This document shows, piece after piece, positions 10,486 to 22,763 of a DNA stretch of 64,000 nt. The notes under the pieces are model-generated. The model did no database searches and had not been told where the DNA came from. It saw only the letters and a list, made by a program, of their open reading frames with translations. How positions within the stretch are numbered: the stretch's first letter is position 1; each line of letters begins with the position of its first letter. This DNA is from Liolophura sinensis (taxonomy: Eukaryota > Mollusca > Polyplacophora > Chitonida > Chitonidae): assembly GCF_032854445.1 (NCBI RefSeq), contig NC_088298.1:12203504-12267503 (forward strand). The letters run 5' to 3'. Both the position numbers and the translations under genes were made by a program.

Positions 10486-12201
10486 CCCCTTGTGGGCATG
10501 GCCTGCAGCTCAGTAAGGTACGTCTATGTCAACACTTTAAACCTGCCTAATCAGCCAATAGCAATCTAGTATCACGGATGATGTAGGGCTAAACATGTGT
10601 ACTGATTAGAGGCTGCATGTTAGGAAGTACTATATCATACACACCAAAAATTACCTCAATTACAGATTCCCATTTAGAAGCTTTTGTTTGTTGTCACTCC
10701 ACTGAACTGGCTCACTTGCACATTTACATTATTAATGTAATTACTATCCCGCAGCTTTCCAAACTGTGCACACCATTAATATTTACTAGGGGTTTCTAGT
10801 CTGATATATATTTAGAGTGAGTTCTAAGTGAAACACACAGCTAGGAGGCGTAGAGGCAGAATAACCCAATTCAAAACCTACCATCATAACCATATCAATC
10901 ACGTACACAGACCAGATAGTCCTTATTCTTTCCCGCTTGCGTACAAATTCAAGAACAGGAATTTTGAAACTCTTGTTTACTCTCCTCTCCAATTTACACA
11001 ACAGCTATCAGGATTTATTTCCTGGCCGTCTATCAATGACATGATCAATAGAGGAAAAGATTTTTTTTTTGAGCTATCAGCATTAAAACAGCTAGGGGCA
11101 ACTTCACATATATCAGCATTACCGCTCTATATTAACACGTCCAATCGGCAAACATTTTATTCAATAACTAATCTATACATTATTAATGATCAAACTATAG
11201 CGGAGCACCTTTGGAAAGTACACGTATCAAAAACAAATGTATGAACCGTAAAAGTTATGAACATTCAACTCCACAATGTTTTCCCCTCTTCATCTACCTT
11301 AAATCACTTCTTGCCGGCATTTTTTTTTCAGACATCCATGTTGCAGTAAATGCGATCGAAATAGCGGCCTAACATTTAGCTAGCTCCCATGGTACACTAT
11401 GACTTTGTTACCTTCAGCAATAAAAGAGTTTGACCTCAAAACTCCCACAGAATGTTTGTACAACATGTTTAAGGTAAATGCTGTTAGTCCAGGCGTGCTA
11501 AAGGGCTATAGAAAAAGAAAAAAAAAACGCCATTCTGATTCTGAAATGTTCTCCCTACATCAAGCCCATGTCAATGTGACAAGACTAGCAGCACCATTTC
11601 CGCGCGACAAACCACTTTTCCGGCATACATGTACTTGACCTGAAACTCTGACAGGCTTGTTTTTATGTAGTATGATCAGGATTCCATGCTCTGCAACAGT
11701 CATACTTAGGCATGGCTATAGAGAGCAGCTGTCTGCAAGGCAATCAATCCTCTTACTGGCTGTTCAGTGGGCAGATCTAACGAGCTCAATTAGACACATT
11801 CATTACTGCTCCCTGTCATAGCAACCCAAAAAAGTTTCTCCTTTGAACGTCTCGACTCAAAGAGGAGACTTTCACTCACATGGGCAGAGATCAGCAAAGA
11901 GCCTTTAATGGTGGCATACTCCTTAATGCTGCACTGTTCTGAGAGATGAGAACAATAAATACCTAAACACAGACAAAATGGGATAGATCTGGCTTCAACA
12001 TTCGCTCTGTATTAATCTTACAGACGTCATCAAGCCAACAAGTCAAGTAGGTTCAGCTGAGTGGAAAGCCTGACACTGCTTTAGCACCAAGCGAGTAACT
12101 TGGGCTTTACAGCACCAGGTACAACATCAGTCATGCCAGCAGACACCAGATGTGAAAGTACTTACTGAATCTTTGTGTATTAGCACTGATGAGACAAACA
12201 C
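10486..12201. other. Unique sequence, nothing recognised
   Basis: The longest frame, 138 codons at 10828-11244 on the plus strand, has no recognisable domain and a composition like the surrounding DNA. Other frames are shorter. Confidence 0.45.
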
Positions 12202-12213
12202 TGGGATGAAATA

Positions 12214-12439
12214 TTTATTTGTCATTTATTGGATGGTGTTTTACACCGTACTCAAGAATATTTCACTTATACCACCACGGCCAGCATTATGGTGGTTGGA
12301 AACGGGACAGCCCCAGGGGAAACCCACAGCCATCCGCAGGTTGCTGGCAAACCTTCCCACGTACAGCCGGAGAGGAAGCCAGCATGAGATGGACTTGAAC
12401 TCACAGCGACGATATTAGTGAGAGGCTCCTCAGTCAATA
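12214..12439 (-). mobile_element. tRNA-derived SINE, partly truncated head
   Basis: Reverse-oriented copy with tail, GTGTTTTACACCGTACTCAA, CGGCCAGCATTATGG, CCATCCGCAGGTTGCTGGCA and GAGAGGAAGCCAGCATGAGA blocks. It ends near GAGAGGCTCCTCAGTCAA. A perfect 12-bp duplication TGGGATGAAATA flanks it (12202-12213, 12440-12451). Confidence 0.95.
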
Positions 12440-12451
12440 TGGGATGAAATA

Positions 12452-14785
12452 GAGGAAACTATACAGCATACTCATAATTTCGACATTTTCAGCCTTTCTG
12501 AATTAAATTCTGAACATTTTTCTGAAGTATTTTTTGTATAAGTAAACAGGAATTCCTTCAAAAATAGGACAAATCTCATGTCTTATTACACATGTATTTG
12601 AAATGAGTTATAAATTAGAATGAGTTAAGCTCTGAGAATGGAAATTCAACATTTCAACATTTATTTTTCCATGATCTTCACAAAGCACAATGCCACAATA
12701 TTATATACACCAACAAACTGAGGAAAAATAATCCAGTCAACTATTACCAGGCTACATAGAGCATTTTAAAGATATCAAATTTCCAGTCTTTAACTTGGAA
12801 TAATTACTCTACAGCTGTATAGGCTTAAAGCAAAATTTAAAATAAGCTTATTAGATGAACATTTAAAAACATAATAGTCCATCAACCAATGTCAAATAAG
12901 CTAAATTTATTACATTCAAATTGAAATTAAATAAATAAAAAAAGTTAATTCTGTTCTGCAATTTATGTAAATATCGGCTTTTTCTTATGCGCCAACTTCC
13001 ATTTGCATCTAACAAGAGCGTGATTTGAGAACATGGCCTCAGTGATCAGCACTGGCTTTAAATCAGATCCAGCTGAGAAACGTGCAATGCATAAGCTCAG
13101 CTTTATGTATGTGTGTGCAGGAGTCATCAGGTGTGTGTAAATACACCGTGTCTTCTTGCAGCAGGGCTAGAGTATGTAACCAAAGCGCTGTCGCCATTGA
13201 AGTATCATGCCGAAGACACCAGACATTGACATCCCACGTAGTCACGTTATACTGTCATGACTGACACTGGGGCCAACCTGTCCTGTTTCCTTCCTCCAAC
13301 CTCTGAGTGTCAAACAAGGCAGCAACAAGGATGACTTAAGACTTTAAGTATATGTCTTTGGTATATGACTCTAACCACTTAAGGCCACTAGAATGGTCCA
13401 GCTCTACTTCATGTACATGACAGCATAATTCCTCCATACATCTTCTCATCTGTGAAGTGCACCTCATATATAGATGCAGGAAGTATCCTCATTATGACTG
13501 GTTCTGGTACATTCACAATCATGTAGAGATCATCTGTCTTAATTGCAACATTGCTTTTATGGTTTCCTTTGATCTCAAATCCTTTGCATACACATGTGAC
13601 AAGTTTAGCCTAAGCTTCTAAAATATGATCTTCAGCAAATGGAGATAGAAAGATTCAGAGTTGGTGTGGTTGTCACCAAGGAAACTGACTGTTTGTCTCC
13701 ACTGGGCGACAGCTGATGGAGGTTTAGCTCACCTCTCTGCTCATACCTGCCTATATGGTAATAGGTGTACCACAAATACAGACACTTAGCCTGCGTCAAA
13801 ATGGTATAAAAGATGCACCAGACTTAGCCCAGGCCTTGACCACAGTAAGTCGTGGCTGAAATAGGGAAGTGACTGTCATGTATTTATTCTGAATATATTA
13901 TAGAACGGACAGATTGATGTAGACGATGGTCAAAGCATTTTTTAACAGAATGCTTTAAACCATCATTTTCTAACCACTATCAAGTCATGATCCATATTTA
14001 GAAGATCAATCAACATTTAGGATCAATCAATGCCAGCCAAACTCATTTGGTAAAACATTACTATTGAACACTGATTGTATACAGTCAGCTAGGGATCATT
14101 TTTGTGCATCTGGGGCTGATTATCCTCATCTAGGGATCAATCCTTCACACACTGGGACAGGGATCACTGTACTAATTTACCCAGGGATCACTTTCTCACA
14201 CTGAATCATGAATCAATCGCTTTGGCACATCCTGAGATCTTTATCCGGCACCTAAAGGGACAATTCTTGCACCTGTGAGGATCAGCACACCAGGATCTTT
14301 CATACATGTACCAATAGATCAGTCTGCCATGTTTCCTTAGGTGCCATATCCAGACAGCGTGTGGTCAGCCCACCCAGTGCTATGACACATGTCCATGAAC
14401 GATGACCTCTGTCAAACTGTGTGAGGAGCACAAAGTAATGGTTTGAACACCCACGGCTTTAATCAAGGTTATGCACACGTATAAATAATGCATAATCACA
14501 AATCATCTGCAATCTCCAGTATAACTGTAGGATACAGAAGGATGTCCAGTCTGTTTGAGATGAGACACATACTTGACTTGTTGCCACGGAAACCAAGAAC
14601 ATTTCTGGAGGAGTTCAATTTTTGTCTATCATGTCTGCTAAACAAGGAATCAGGCTTCTCTTCTAGTGACAAAAATATCTACACCTTACAAATGTGAAAT
14701 GTGCAACCCAAATAATTATCTTCACTGTAAATATAGTACAGAGTGTTTGTGTGCTTTTACCTGTAAATCACTGATCAACCTGATC
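12452..14785. other. Unique sequence with faint AGGGATCA repetition
   Basis: Between about 14000 and 14300 the words AGGGATCA and GGATCA recur at irregular spacing, perhaps a decayed tandem array. Nothing coding is recognised. Confidence 0.4.
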
Positions 14786-14799
14786 ACTATAGACATAAT

Positions 14800-14912
14800 G
14801 GTCGTGGGTTTCCCCCGGGCTGCCCGGTTTCCACCCACCATAATGCTGACCGCCGTTGTGTAAGTGAAATATTCTTGAGTACGGCGTAAAACACCAATCA
14901 AATAAATAAACA
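14800..14912 (+). mobile_element. tRNA-derived SINE, 3' fragment
   Basis: Starts at GGTCGTGGGTTTCCCCCGGG and runs to the AATAAATAAA tail. Flanking duplication ACTATAGACATAAT (14786-14799) against ACTATAGATATAAT (14913-14926), with one mismatch. Confidence 0.93.
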
Positions 14913-14926
14913 ACTATAGATATAAT

Positions 14927-15420
14927 CACCAAAGCAAATATCACTTCACACACTATACAAGCCCTACACAGTCATTTTTATCAGGCTGTATGAAAGCTGT
15001 ATCAAAGTTGTGAAATAGCACAGTTATAATCTTAACAAAACTGCCGGCTGATAGAGTTGTGACGTAAGCATACGCACACAGCTGTGCAAAGGTCAGTGCA
15101 AGGTCATAAACGGATAGACACAAGAATATGACATCGCTCCATGAGGACTACTTTAGGCCTGAGAGTTCACTTGTGAGGTATGGTGAATTCACCAGAACAT
15201 CTGTTCCTTAACTGACAACAAAATAACAACCCTATCTGTCATTTTAATATAAAAGGCAATCAATGCCTTTTTCACGCTTAAACTGGTATAAACACAGAAT
15301 TGGATTTTTTTTTTTTATCAAACAACAAAAGTAAAGGGTAAACATGTCATGACGTACTGCAGAAATTGGGGCTTCTGTAGGAGATTTACATTATCTTCAC
15401 CAGCTTCTAAAACCCTAAAC
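14927..15420. other. Unique sequence, nothing recognised
   Basis: No supported feature. Confidence 0.5.
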
Positions 15421-15900
15421 TAGTCAATGTGTACTGACACCAGACCATGACACCCAGCCTAGTCACTGTATAATTACATCAGACATGACACCCCAAACTA
15501 GTCAATGTGTACTGACACCAGGCATGACACCCAGCCTAGTCACTGTATAATTACATCAGACATGACACCCCAACCTAGCCATTGTATACTGACACCAGGC
15601 ATGACACCCAGCCTAGTCACTGTATAATTACATCAGACATAACACCCAGCCTAGTCATTGTATAATAACACCAGACACGACACCCAGCCTAGTCGCTGTA
15701 TAATTTCATCAGACATAACACCCAGCCTAGTCACTGTATAATAACACCAGACACGACACCCAGCCTAGTCGCTGTATAATTTCATCAGACATAACACCCA
15801 GCCTAGTCACTGTATAATTACACCAGACACGACACCCAGCCTAGTCACTGTATATTTACACCAGACCTGATACCCAAACCTAATCACAGCATACTGACAC
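15421..15900. repeat. 38-bp minisatellite with dimeric order
   Basis: About 12.6 units of TAGTCACTGTATAATTACAT followed by CAGACATGACACCCAGCC. Units alternate between an ACACCAG type (with CGACACC or TGACACC) and an ATCAGACATAACACC type, giving a 76-bp higher-order period across most of the array. Confidence 0.95.
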
Positions 15901-15922
15901 TGTTACAATGTATTTGGTGCAT

Positions 15923-16178
15923 GGGGCCTCCGTGGCTCGGTCGGTTATGGCGCTAGCGCAGCGTAATGACCCAGGAGCCTCTCACCAATGCGGTCGCTGT
16001 CCAGCTCATGTTGGCTTCCTCTCCGGCCGTAAGTGGGAAGGTCTGTCAGCAACCTGCAGATGGTCGTGGGTTTCCCCCGGGCTGTGCCCGGTTTCCACCC
16101 ACCATAATGCTGGCCGCCGTCGTATAAGTGAAATATTCTTGAGCACGGCGTAAAACACTGATCAAATAAATAAATAAA
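15923..16178 (+). mobile_element. tRNA-derived SINE, essentially full length
   Basis: The reference copy in this window. It has a tRNA-like head GGGGCCTCCGTGGCTCGGTC with an A-box-like segment, then GCGCTAGCGCAGCG, GCCTCTCACCAATGCGGTCG and a damaged B-box (CGCTGTCCAGCTC lacks GAGTTCAAGT). The body includes TTCCTCTCCGGCCGTAAGTG, GGTCGTGGGTTTCCCCCGGG, the CACCATAATGCTGGCCGCCG block and the GTATAAGTGAAATATTCTTG block, ending in AAATAAATAAA. A perfect 12-bp duplication TATTTGGTGCAT flanks it (15911-15922, 16179-16190). Its layout fits metazoan tRNA-SINEs with a conserved central domain; family assignment needs a database. Confidence 0.97.
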
Positions 16179-16190
16179 TATTTGGTGCAT

Positions 16191-17799
16191 CACTATATGC
16201 TGAGCATCAAGCAGGGTAAAGCCAAGACAGTATTTAGTACCACTCAACTTGAGACTCACAATCACATGTATACCACAACATTTCAACTTTTCATAACATT
16301 TCTCATAACAGAAATCCAAGCCAACTTTGGACAAAGCATACTGGAAATACAGGAATTTTATACTAAAAACTCTGGGGAGTTATAGGAAATTTTCGGAATA
16401 AACAACAAAGAATACAGCATTGGATTATAGCTAGGCAATTGAGAATGTACATCAGGCAAATTATGTAAACAATGACAGGATGTGATAAACGAAAGAAAAT
16501 AAGTAACATAAGCTTACAGGTAATGGCAGAATAGCACAGAATGCAATGGACATGTGATGATAGACAATGGAGAAATAGCAATACGGTGAACTGTAATTGG
16601 GATGACACATAATAGAGAATAAACAACAAAGACTGTAACCGACTTGGTGTGATAGTTAAGGCAGTAGAGAACCCACAGGTAAGAATGTATAACGGACATG
16701 GTGTTATAGTCAATGGAGAAAAAAACAACAAAGAAAGCAACCTTCCCCCCATGCTGTAATTTTTTTTCCATCAGAAGGAGGCAAAATTATAAGAAAAACA
16801 GGCACATTTCTGACAATATGGGACATAGACATATATGGGACATAAATATAGGAAATATAGGAATGCTGGGATCCCTGTTGTCAAATCACACCCTTTTACA
16901 GCATTGTTAACAGAAAAAAAAGGTTACACAAAAACAGATTTTTGAAGTTCTGTGAAAGTGGTCAATTGGCTACCACCCTCCAGGGGAAGTTGATGAAGGC
17001 TCACCACCTATATAAGACTACCATGGGGTCAAAACCATGTTGTATGTGAAGCACAATGGGACTTCAGAGATCATCATGCCATTTGCATCAAATGATGGTT
17101 ATTACAATTGAAAATATATCAATCCAGCAATTCTCTGAAGAAAAAAATCAGCTTTAATTAATTCTTTTTAATATACATGTATATTCATCATCAAAAATAT
17201 GTGTTGGCAATAACTTGGTAATACTCCAAAAAAGTTTTCATTGGGCTTTTGATGGAATTTCTTCTGCTTCATAATTGTTTTTCTTTCAATGTTTAATTTT
17301 GTTAAAATCTGTATCTCTTCCACAAGCTGGAATTAAAAAATTTCCAACCATTTAAGCCTATCCTTTCTCACATGGTTGAGTCACCCCAACAAACATGGCA
17401 TCGTTTAATGGTCTTAAGTCCATGTTTGTCTGGTTTCACTTGGAAATTGAGTTGGTGGCTCTGTCAGACTAGGTAAAATTGGCAGTCAGATGGTTCTTCT
17501 GCTCACAGTGTCAGTAATTATAGACCTAGATGTAGACCTGTAACCATAACAACTGCTTTCATAAGTATAATTCTTTGTTCAATTCAAGGAGATATATCAA
17601 TATAACAACATAACACAATGGTAAAGAAAATCAATGCTAAAACAGCTGATCAAATGCGAATCTTGTACAGTCAACATCCTGGTGAACTTTATAACACTGG
17701 TTCTTATTCTTATGTTTCTCTACAAATTAAGGCAACAGATTGTACAAAAATTGGCATTTTTCAATTGTAGCTACATGTAGTTTATAAATGTATAATAAA
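16191..17799. other. Unique sequence; weakly repeated motif
   Basis: AATAAACAACAAAG occurs at about 16397 and 16618, with a near match at 16719, in loosely similar contexts that suggest an old ~100-200-bp repeat. A 129-codon minus-strand frame over this stretch (16363-16752) looks like low-complexity hydrophobic translation. Confidence 0.4.
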
Positions 17800-18128
17800 G
17801 GATATATCTGTAATTCTGTACATATTGGATCTAGGATATATCTGTAATTGTGTACATACTGAGTCTAGGATATAACTGTAATTGTGTACATATTGGGTCT
17901 AGGATATATGTGTTATTGTGTACACATTGGATCTAGGATATATTTGTAATTGTGTACATATTGGGTCTAGGATATATGTGTTATTGTGTACACATTGGAT
18001 CTAGGATATATCTGTAATTGTGTACATATTGGGTCTAGGATATATGTGTAATTATGTACACATTGGATCTAGGATATATCCGTAATTGTGTACATATTGG
18101 GTCTAGGATATATGTGTAATTATGTACA
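17800..18128. repeat. 34-bp minisatellite with dimeric order
   Basis: About 9.7 units of GGATATATCTGTAATTGTGT plus ACATATTGGGTCTA. From about 17868 onward units alternate between GTACATATTGGGTCTA and GTACACATTGGATCTA, a 68-bp period. Confidence 0.95.
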
Positions 18129-20168
18129 TTCATATGTAAACCATGACCCTCATGCTCAAATATTTACCAAATCCAATGTTGCACTCATCATTCTGACTAG
18201 GTCCAGGCATACAACTCATCTGTACCATAGTGTATGAAGACTAGATGGATGTAAATGTCCAGCGGTTAATGTGGGTGGAAGTGTAAAAAAGAAACTGTGA
18301 AAAAAATATAATAAAAAAAAAAAACAAAGGCAAAATCACAATAGCTATCACAATTTCACAGTCGCATTTCACACAGTTTCACACAGTTTCACACAGTTTC
18401 ACATAACCATCAAACCAACGAACAAACTCACCGACCAGCTGACAGAGCTAATAGATAGATAAACATGATGACAGAGTAACTGCCTATACATTATGTATTA
18501 TATGTGTACTTTGCTTATCCTTGCTGTGTGTCTAGTGACTTATTCATTATTTCTTTTGTCACAAGTACATTTCATCTTCAAGTGAACAAAAACAGCTATA
18601 AGAGCCACAAAACCATCAAAACTGTACCTTCGCCTTTCTCTTTACATTAGCTACATAACCTGAAACCATGAAAAAAAAAAACCTGTATTTTTTATGCGAG
18701 CAATAGAAGTGTGTCCTATACAAGCATTACAATATGGCTAAGCATGTCCCAGCAAAGTAATAGATTTTGTTACTAAAAAAATAAATTTTCTATGGACAGA
18801 TTTGGTCCAGCCCATTATTGTCTGATAAATGACCTGTGCCTGGAAAGCCACTGTGGCTCAAATAGAGCTCAATACTTTGCAGCAAAAGAGCTGGGTTTTT
18901 ATGTGGTTATAAACACGATGTATTCTGTTAGCTATTCTCCGGTAATGTTGATGACAAGAGCTGACACCACTCTGCATACATGTTAACATAAAATCCACAT
19001 CCCGCAATCCCTAATGCCATATCCGTAAGAGCTTCTTGTCTACCCTTCATTTAATTTATTGTCCCTACTTTCAATTGATTCATTGTCTAAATAAAATATA
19101 TCCCGGTAGAATTGTTGTCATGATTTATTACCATGGTGTGGGGGGGCCAGCTAATAACAAAGCTTGAAGAAACAGCAAGAGTGCAAGAGAGTAACTAATT
19201 ATCCCTGCCCGGAGTCTGCTGAGAATTTGTCTTGCTCGAGAACAATTGCTCGTGTTCCAGAGGGTCAAACATCTGCAAACACAGCCGTTGTACAGAAAAC
19301 GTGAAAGCATTCGTCAACACAGTGCTAAGCTCCATGGATCAGCGCTTTCCAAGCTGAGAACATATCAAGCATTTATAAGAAGGAATTGATCAAGCTGTCA
19401 GCCATCAGTTTACATTTCAGAACAATTAATAAGCTGAAAGCCTAAATACACCTGATAATCCTGAAACTTTATCCCTATTGTCTCCACTACCATGGGTTTT
19501 CTCTAATCACTCCAGTCTGGTGTCACCATTTTCTCTTTACATTCAGTGCTTTCCACCTAAACATCTCCATGGCAACTGTAACTTCACTAATTTCTATTAT
19601 TATAGCCCGCTTGTCAAAATCAGATATTTCCACAGTTTGTTTTACACATAGGGGAATGGTAAAAGAGAAGTAATACTGGCCAGTAATAACCATGCATTAA
19701 TAACCAAAGAGGACTGGATTAGCTACGCTGAAACCAGCTGGGAATATACAGCATTTGACTGTCAGCCACAAGGTACCCAAGACAGACAGCATCCACCATT
19801 GTTTTGACATACACATGTACACATGTTAGCTAACTTATACTTGTCACAAAGCGCAGTCATCGGAAATCCGATGCCCAGTCTTGGCATCCATGCATTAAAA
19901 TGTCAAACTGGGAAGAAATAAAACAGACTGAGCTTTAAGATACCACAGGTGCATCCAGGCCACAGTCGAGTAATGTAACAGGAAATCAGTCCAAATTAGA
20001 GCGTAATCATATGGTCATTCTAGACGGTAAAATTCATCTTCTCGTCTCATTCAAACCACTTTTTTTTCCAAACAATCAAATGAGCAAAAACTTACAAGTA
20101 AAAATGAATTTTCATCTCCTCGCACCAAGTTCTACTTACCTTTAAATACTCAGATATAAATTTTACAA
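18129..20168. other. Unique sequence with short simple repeats
   Basis: It includes A-rich runs near 18300-18325 and 18669 and a short TTTCACACAG array. No gene is recognised. Confidence 0.45.
18367..18403. repeat. 10-bp tandem repeat
   Basis: TTTCACACAG repeated 3.7 times without error. Confidence 0.95.
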
Positions 20169-20444
20169 GGGCTTCCAAGGCTGAGAAGGTTAGCCTACCA
20201 GCTAGGCACAATGCCCACAAGCCTCTCACCAATGCAGTCCCTGTGAGTTCAAGTCCAGCTCATGCTGGTTTCCCCTTCCATCATAAGTGGGAAGGTCTGC
20301 TAGCAACTTGTGGATGGTTAGTGGGTTTTCCACAAACTCTGCCCAGTTTCCTTCCATCAAAATGCTGATTGCCATCGCATTCTTTGCCATTCTTGAGTAC
20401 AGGATTAAACACCAAATAAATAAATAAGTAAATGAATAAATAAA
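20169..20444 (+). mobile_element. tRNA-derived SINE, old diverged copy
   Basis: Full-length layout but many substitutions: GGGCTTCCAAGGCTGAGAAG head, GCCTCTCACCAATGCAGTCC, intact B-box-like GTGAGTTCAAGTCC, then diverged central blocks and an AAATAAATAAATAAGTAAAT tail. The GTATAAGTGAAATA block is scrambled (GCATTCTTTGCC). No clear target duplication remains. Confidence 0.85.
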
Positions 20445-20698
20445 AAAAATCAATTTTACATTTATCCAGGGAAAACATTCTGCAGCTTCTATAAGTGTTC
20501 ATGAACACAGGTAAGAGCAAGCCAATCGCTTGCCCTAATGACAATCAATAACATTTTCTTACCTTAATTTAAAACGATCAGTTCAGTTTTACAACAAACC
20601 TTTGCCACCATATCTGTTTTAGTAGTTAGTGTGAGTTTCAGGTCATCTGTTTTATTCCACTGCGTATACATTATATGTACTTTATTATTCATTCTAGA

Positions 20699-21406
20699 GC
20701 ATGGTCATAACATGTCATCAGCCTCTACAGCATTGGTCACAAATTGTCATCAAGCTCTACAGGCATGGTCACAAATTGTCATCAAGCTCTACAGCATGGT
20801 CCCAAAATGTCAACAGGCTCTACAGCATGGTCCCAAAATGTCACCACGCTCTACAGCATGGTCCCAAATTGTCATCAAGCTCTACAGCATGGTCCCAAAA
20901 TGTCAACAGGCTCTACAGCATGGTCCCAAATTGTCAACAGGCTCTACAGCATGGTCCCAAATTGTCATCAAGCTCCACAGCATGGTCGGTCCGAAAATGT
21001 CAACAGGCTCTACAGCATGGTCCCAAAATGTCATCAGGCTCTACAGCATGGTCCCAAATTATCAACAGGCTCTACAGCATGGTCCCAAAATGTCAACAGG
21101 CTCTACAGCATAGTCCCAAATTGTCATCAGGCTCTACATCATGGTCCCAAAATGTTATCAGACTACAGCATGGTCCCAAATTATCAACAGGCTCTATAGC
21201 ATGGTCCCAAATTGTCATCAGACTCTACAGCATGGTCGCAAAATGTCATCAGGCACTACAGCATGGTCCCAAATTGTCATCAGGCTCTACAGCATGGTCC
21301 CAAATTGTCATCAGGCTCTACAGCATGGTCCCCAATTGTCATCAGGCTCTACAGCATGGTCCCCAATTGTCATCAGGCTCTACAGCATGGTCCCAAGCCT
21401 CTACAG
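20699..21406. repeat. 31-bp minisatellite, about 23 units
   Basis: Units of GCTCTACAGCATGGTCCCAA plus ATTGTCATCAG or AATGTCAACAG. The period is one more than a multiple of three and lacks stop codons in the three forward frames, so frames of up to 237 codons run through in all three phases. They are not genes. Confidence 0.97.
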
Positions 21407-22763
21407 ACTATTAAACATTATGAGGCTCTATGAAGTGCTCCTGTATAGGCTTCACCCAGTGTACATGAATATGTCATTTAAGCTTCCATCTCTATGTTAT
21501 CAGGTACAATAGTGCTGTCTGAATCAATCAGATAATACATAAACATGTTAATTGCCTTAGTATCTTACTGCTAGAAAACCCCGTTACAAGTCATAACAAG
21601 ATTGTGGGCTTGAAGGGATATGGACAGCACACTAGATAAAACCTTCACTGGCTTGATGGCCAGAGTGTAACTCTATTTGAGTAGATAAGGAAATGGGCGA
21701 TGGCTGACTTCACCAACAGCTGAGTAGCATGCTTCAGACACAATCACCTCAGCCCAGCCAGCAGACAGCTAACCAAGACTGTATCATTTAATCGCTAAAT
21801 TAAAGTAAGGCAAGATATAAGCCAATCAGCTGACAGATCGAGGCTCGAGCAGATCAACCAGCCAATCAAAAATTTAGTTTGAGAGTTAGTCACTGTAACA
21901 GAGAATTTCACTAGTGATGGAGAATGGCCTTCAAATTTTCTGTGAAGACATATTTACATGATCAGAAAGTCTGGAAAACCGTAAAAAGACAGAAACCTGG
22001 GGATCAGACAAAATAAAAAGGTGGATTTTCGGGTTCATTTTTATTCCGTTGTGGGGCTTATGTGGAGTATAGGCTCGACGTAAAAAAACAAATACAACAG
22101 TGTCACCCAAAGGCAGTAAGACATTACAGCAGAAACTGATGTAACATACGTTGTAGACAATATATTTTTGACATGAAACTGACTTAAAATCTGGCTTCAT
22201 GCTAGCGCCACCTCTACAATGTATGCTGCCTCCCCGTAGCAACATAACTTTAACCAGTAAGTAAGGAAGCCACAGAATGACAGAAAATTTAGCCACAGCT
22301 GAGCACTACTGTTTTTATACATGTACATAAGCTATGTATTTTGTGTCTTGAGTGTTAAGTGTCCCCCATTTATGCCTACACGAAATTCCCTCCCACCTAC
22401 TTCTCTCTCCCTATGGATGGTATAGGATTAAGGAACTAAAGCCACCTGTCTCAGGTGACACATCCTTCCGTTCATCTAAGCTGGCTGTGAGGCTACATCA
22501 AGGTGTTCAATTAATACACAGACGACAGAAAATCCATACCAATACATCAGAACAGAGATTTTCAAACACATGCCTTAGCCATTTTTAGACAATCAAAGAT
22601 TTCTCCTGCATAAATAATCAAAGGAATCTGTCCAGATGTGGATAATGTGGATGGAAAAACCCACTCACACCCATACAGATTAGCTGGGATTTTCAAACAT
22701 CAAAAACATAGTCAAATTCATCACTATCACAGAATGTCGATGCAGCTAAAATGTGCAGCTATA
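21407..22763. other. Unique sequence, nothing recognised
   Basis: Minus-strand frame 21931-22296 and plus-strand frame 22352-22588 have no recognisable domains. Confidence 0.45.

Noticed and set aside
10828-11244. 138-codon plus-strand frame
   Set aside because: No domain, no biased codon pattern and no neighbouring exon. Length is within chance for 64 kb in six frames.
15923-16010. tRNA gene
   Set aside because: The tRNA-like sequence is the SINE head; the B-box is damaged and no full cloverleaf or acceptor stem is present.
20701-21414. 237-codon open frame with repeated QHGPKLSS-like peptides
   Set aside because: It is produced by a 31-bp minisatellite open in all three frames; no start context, splice site or domain supports a protein.
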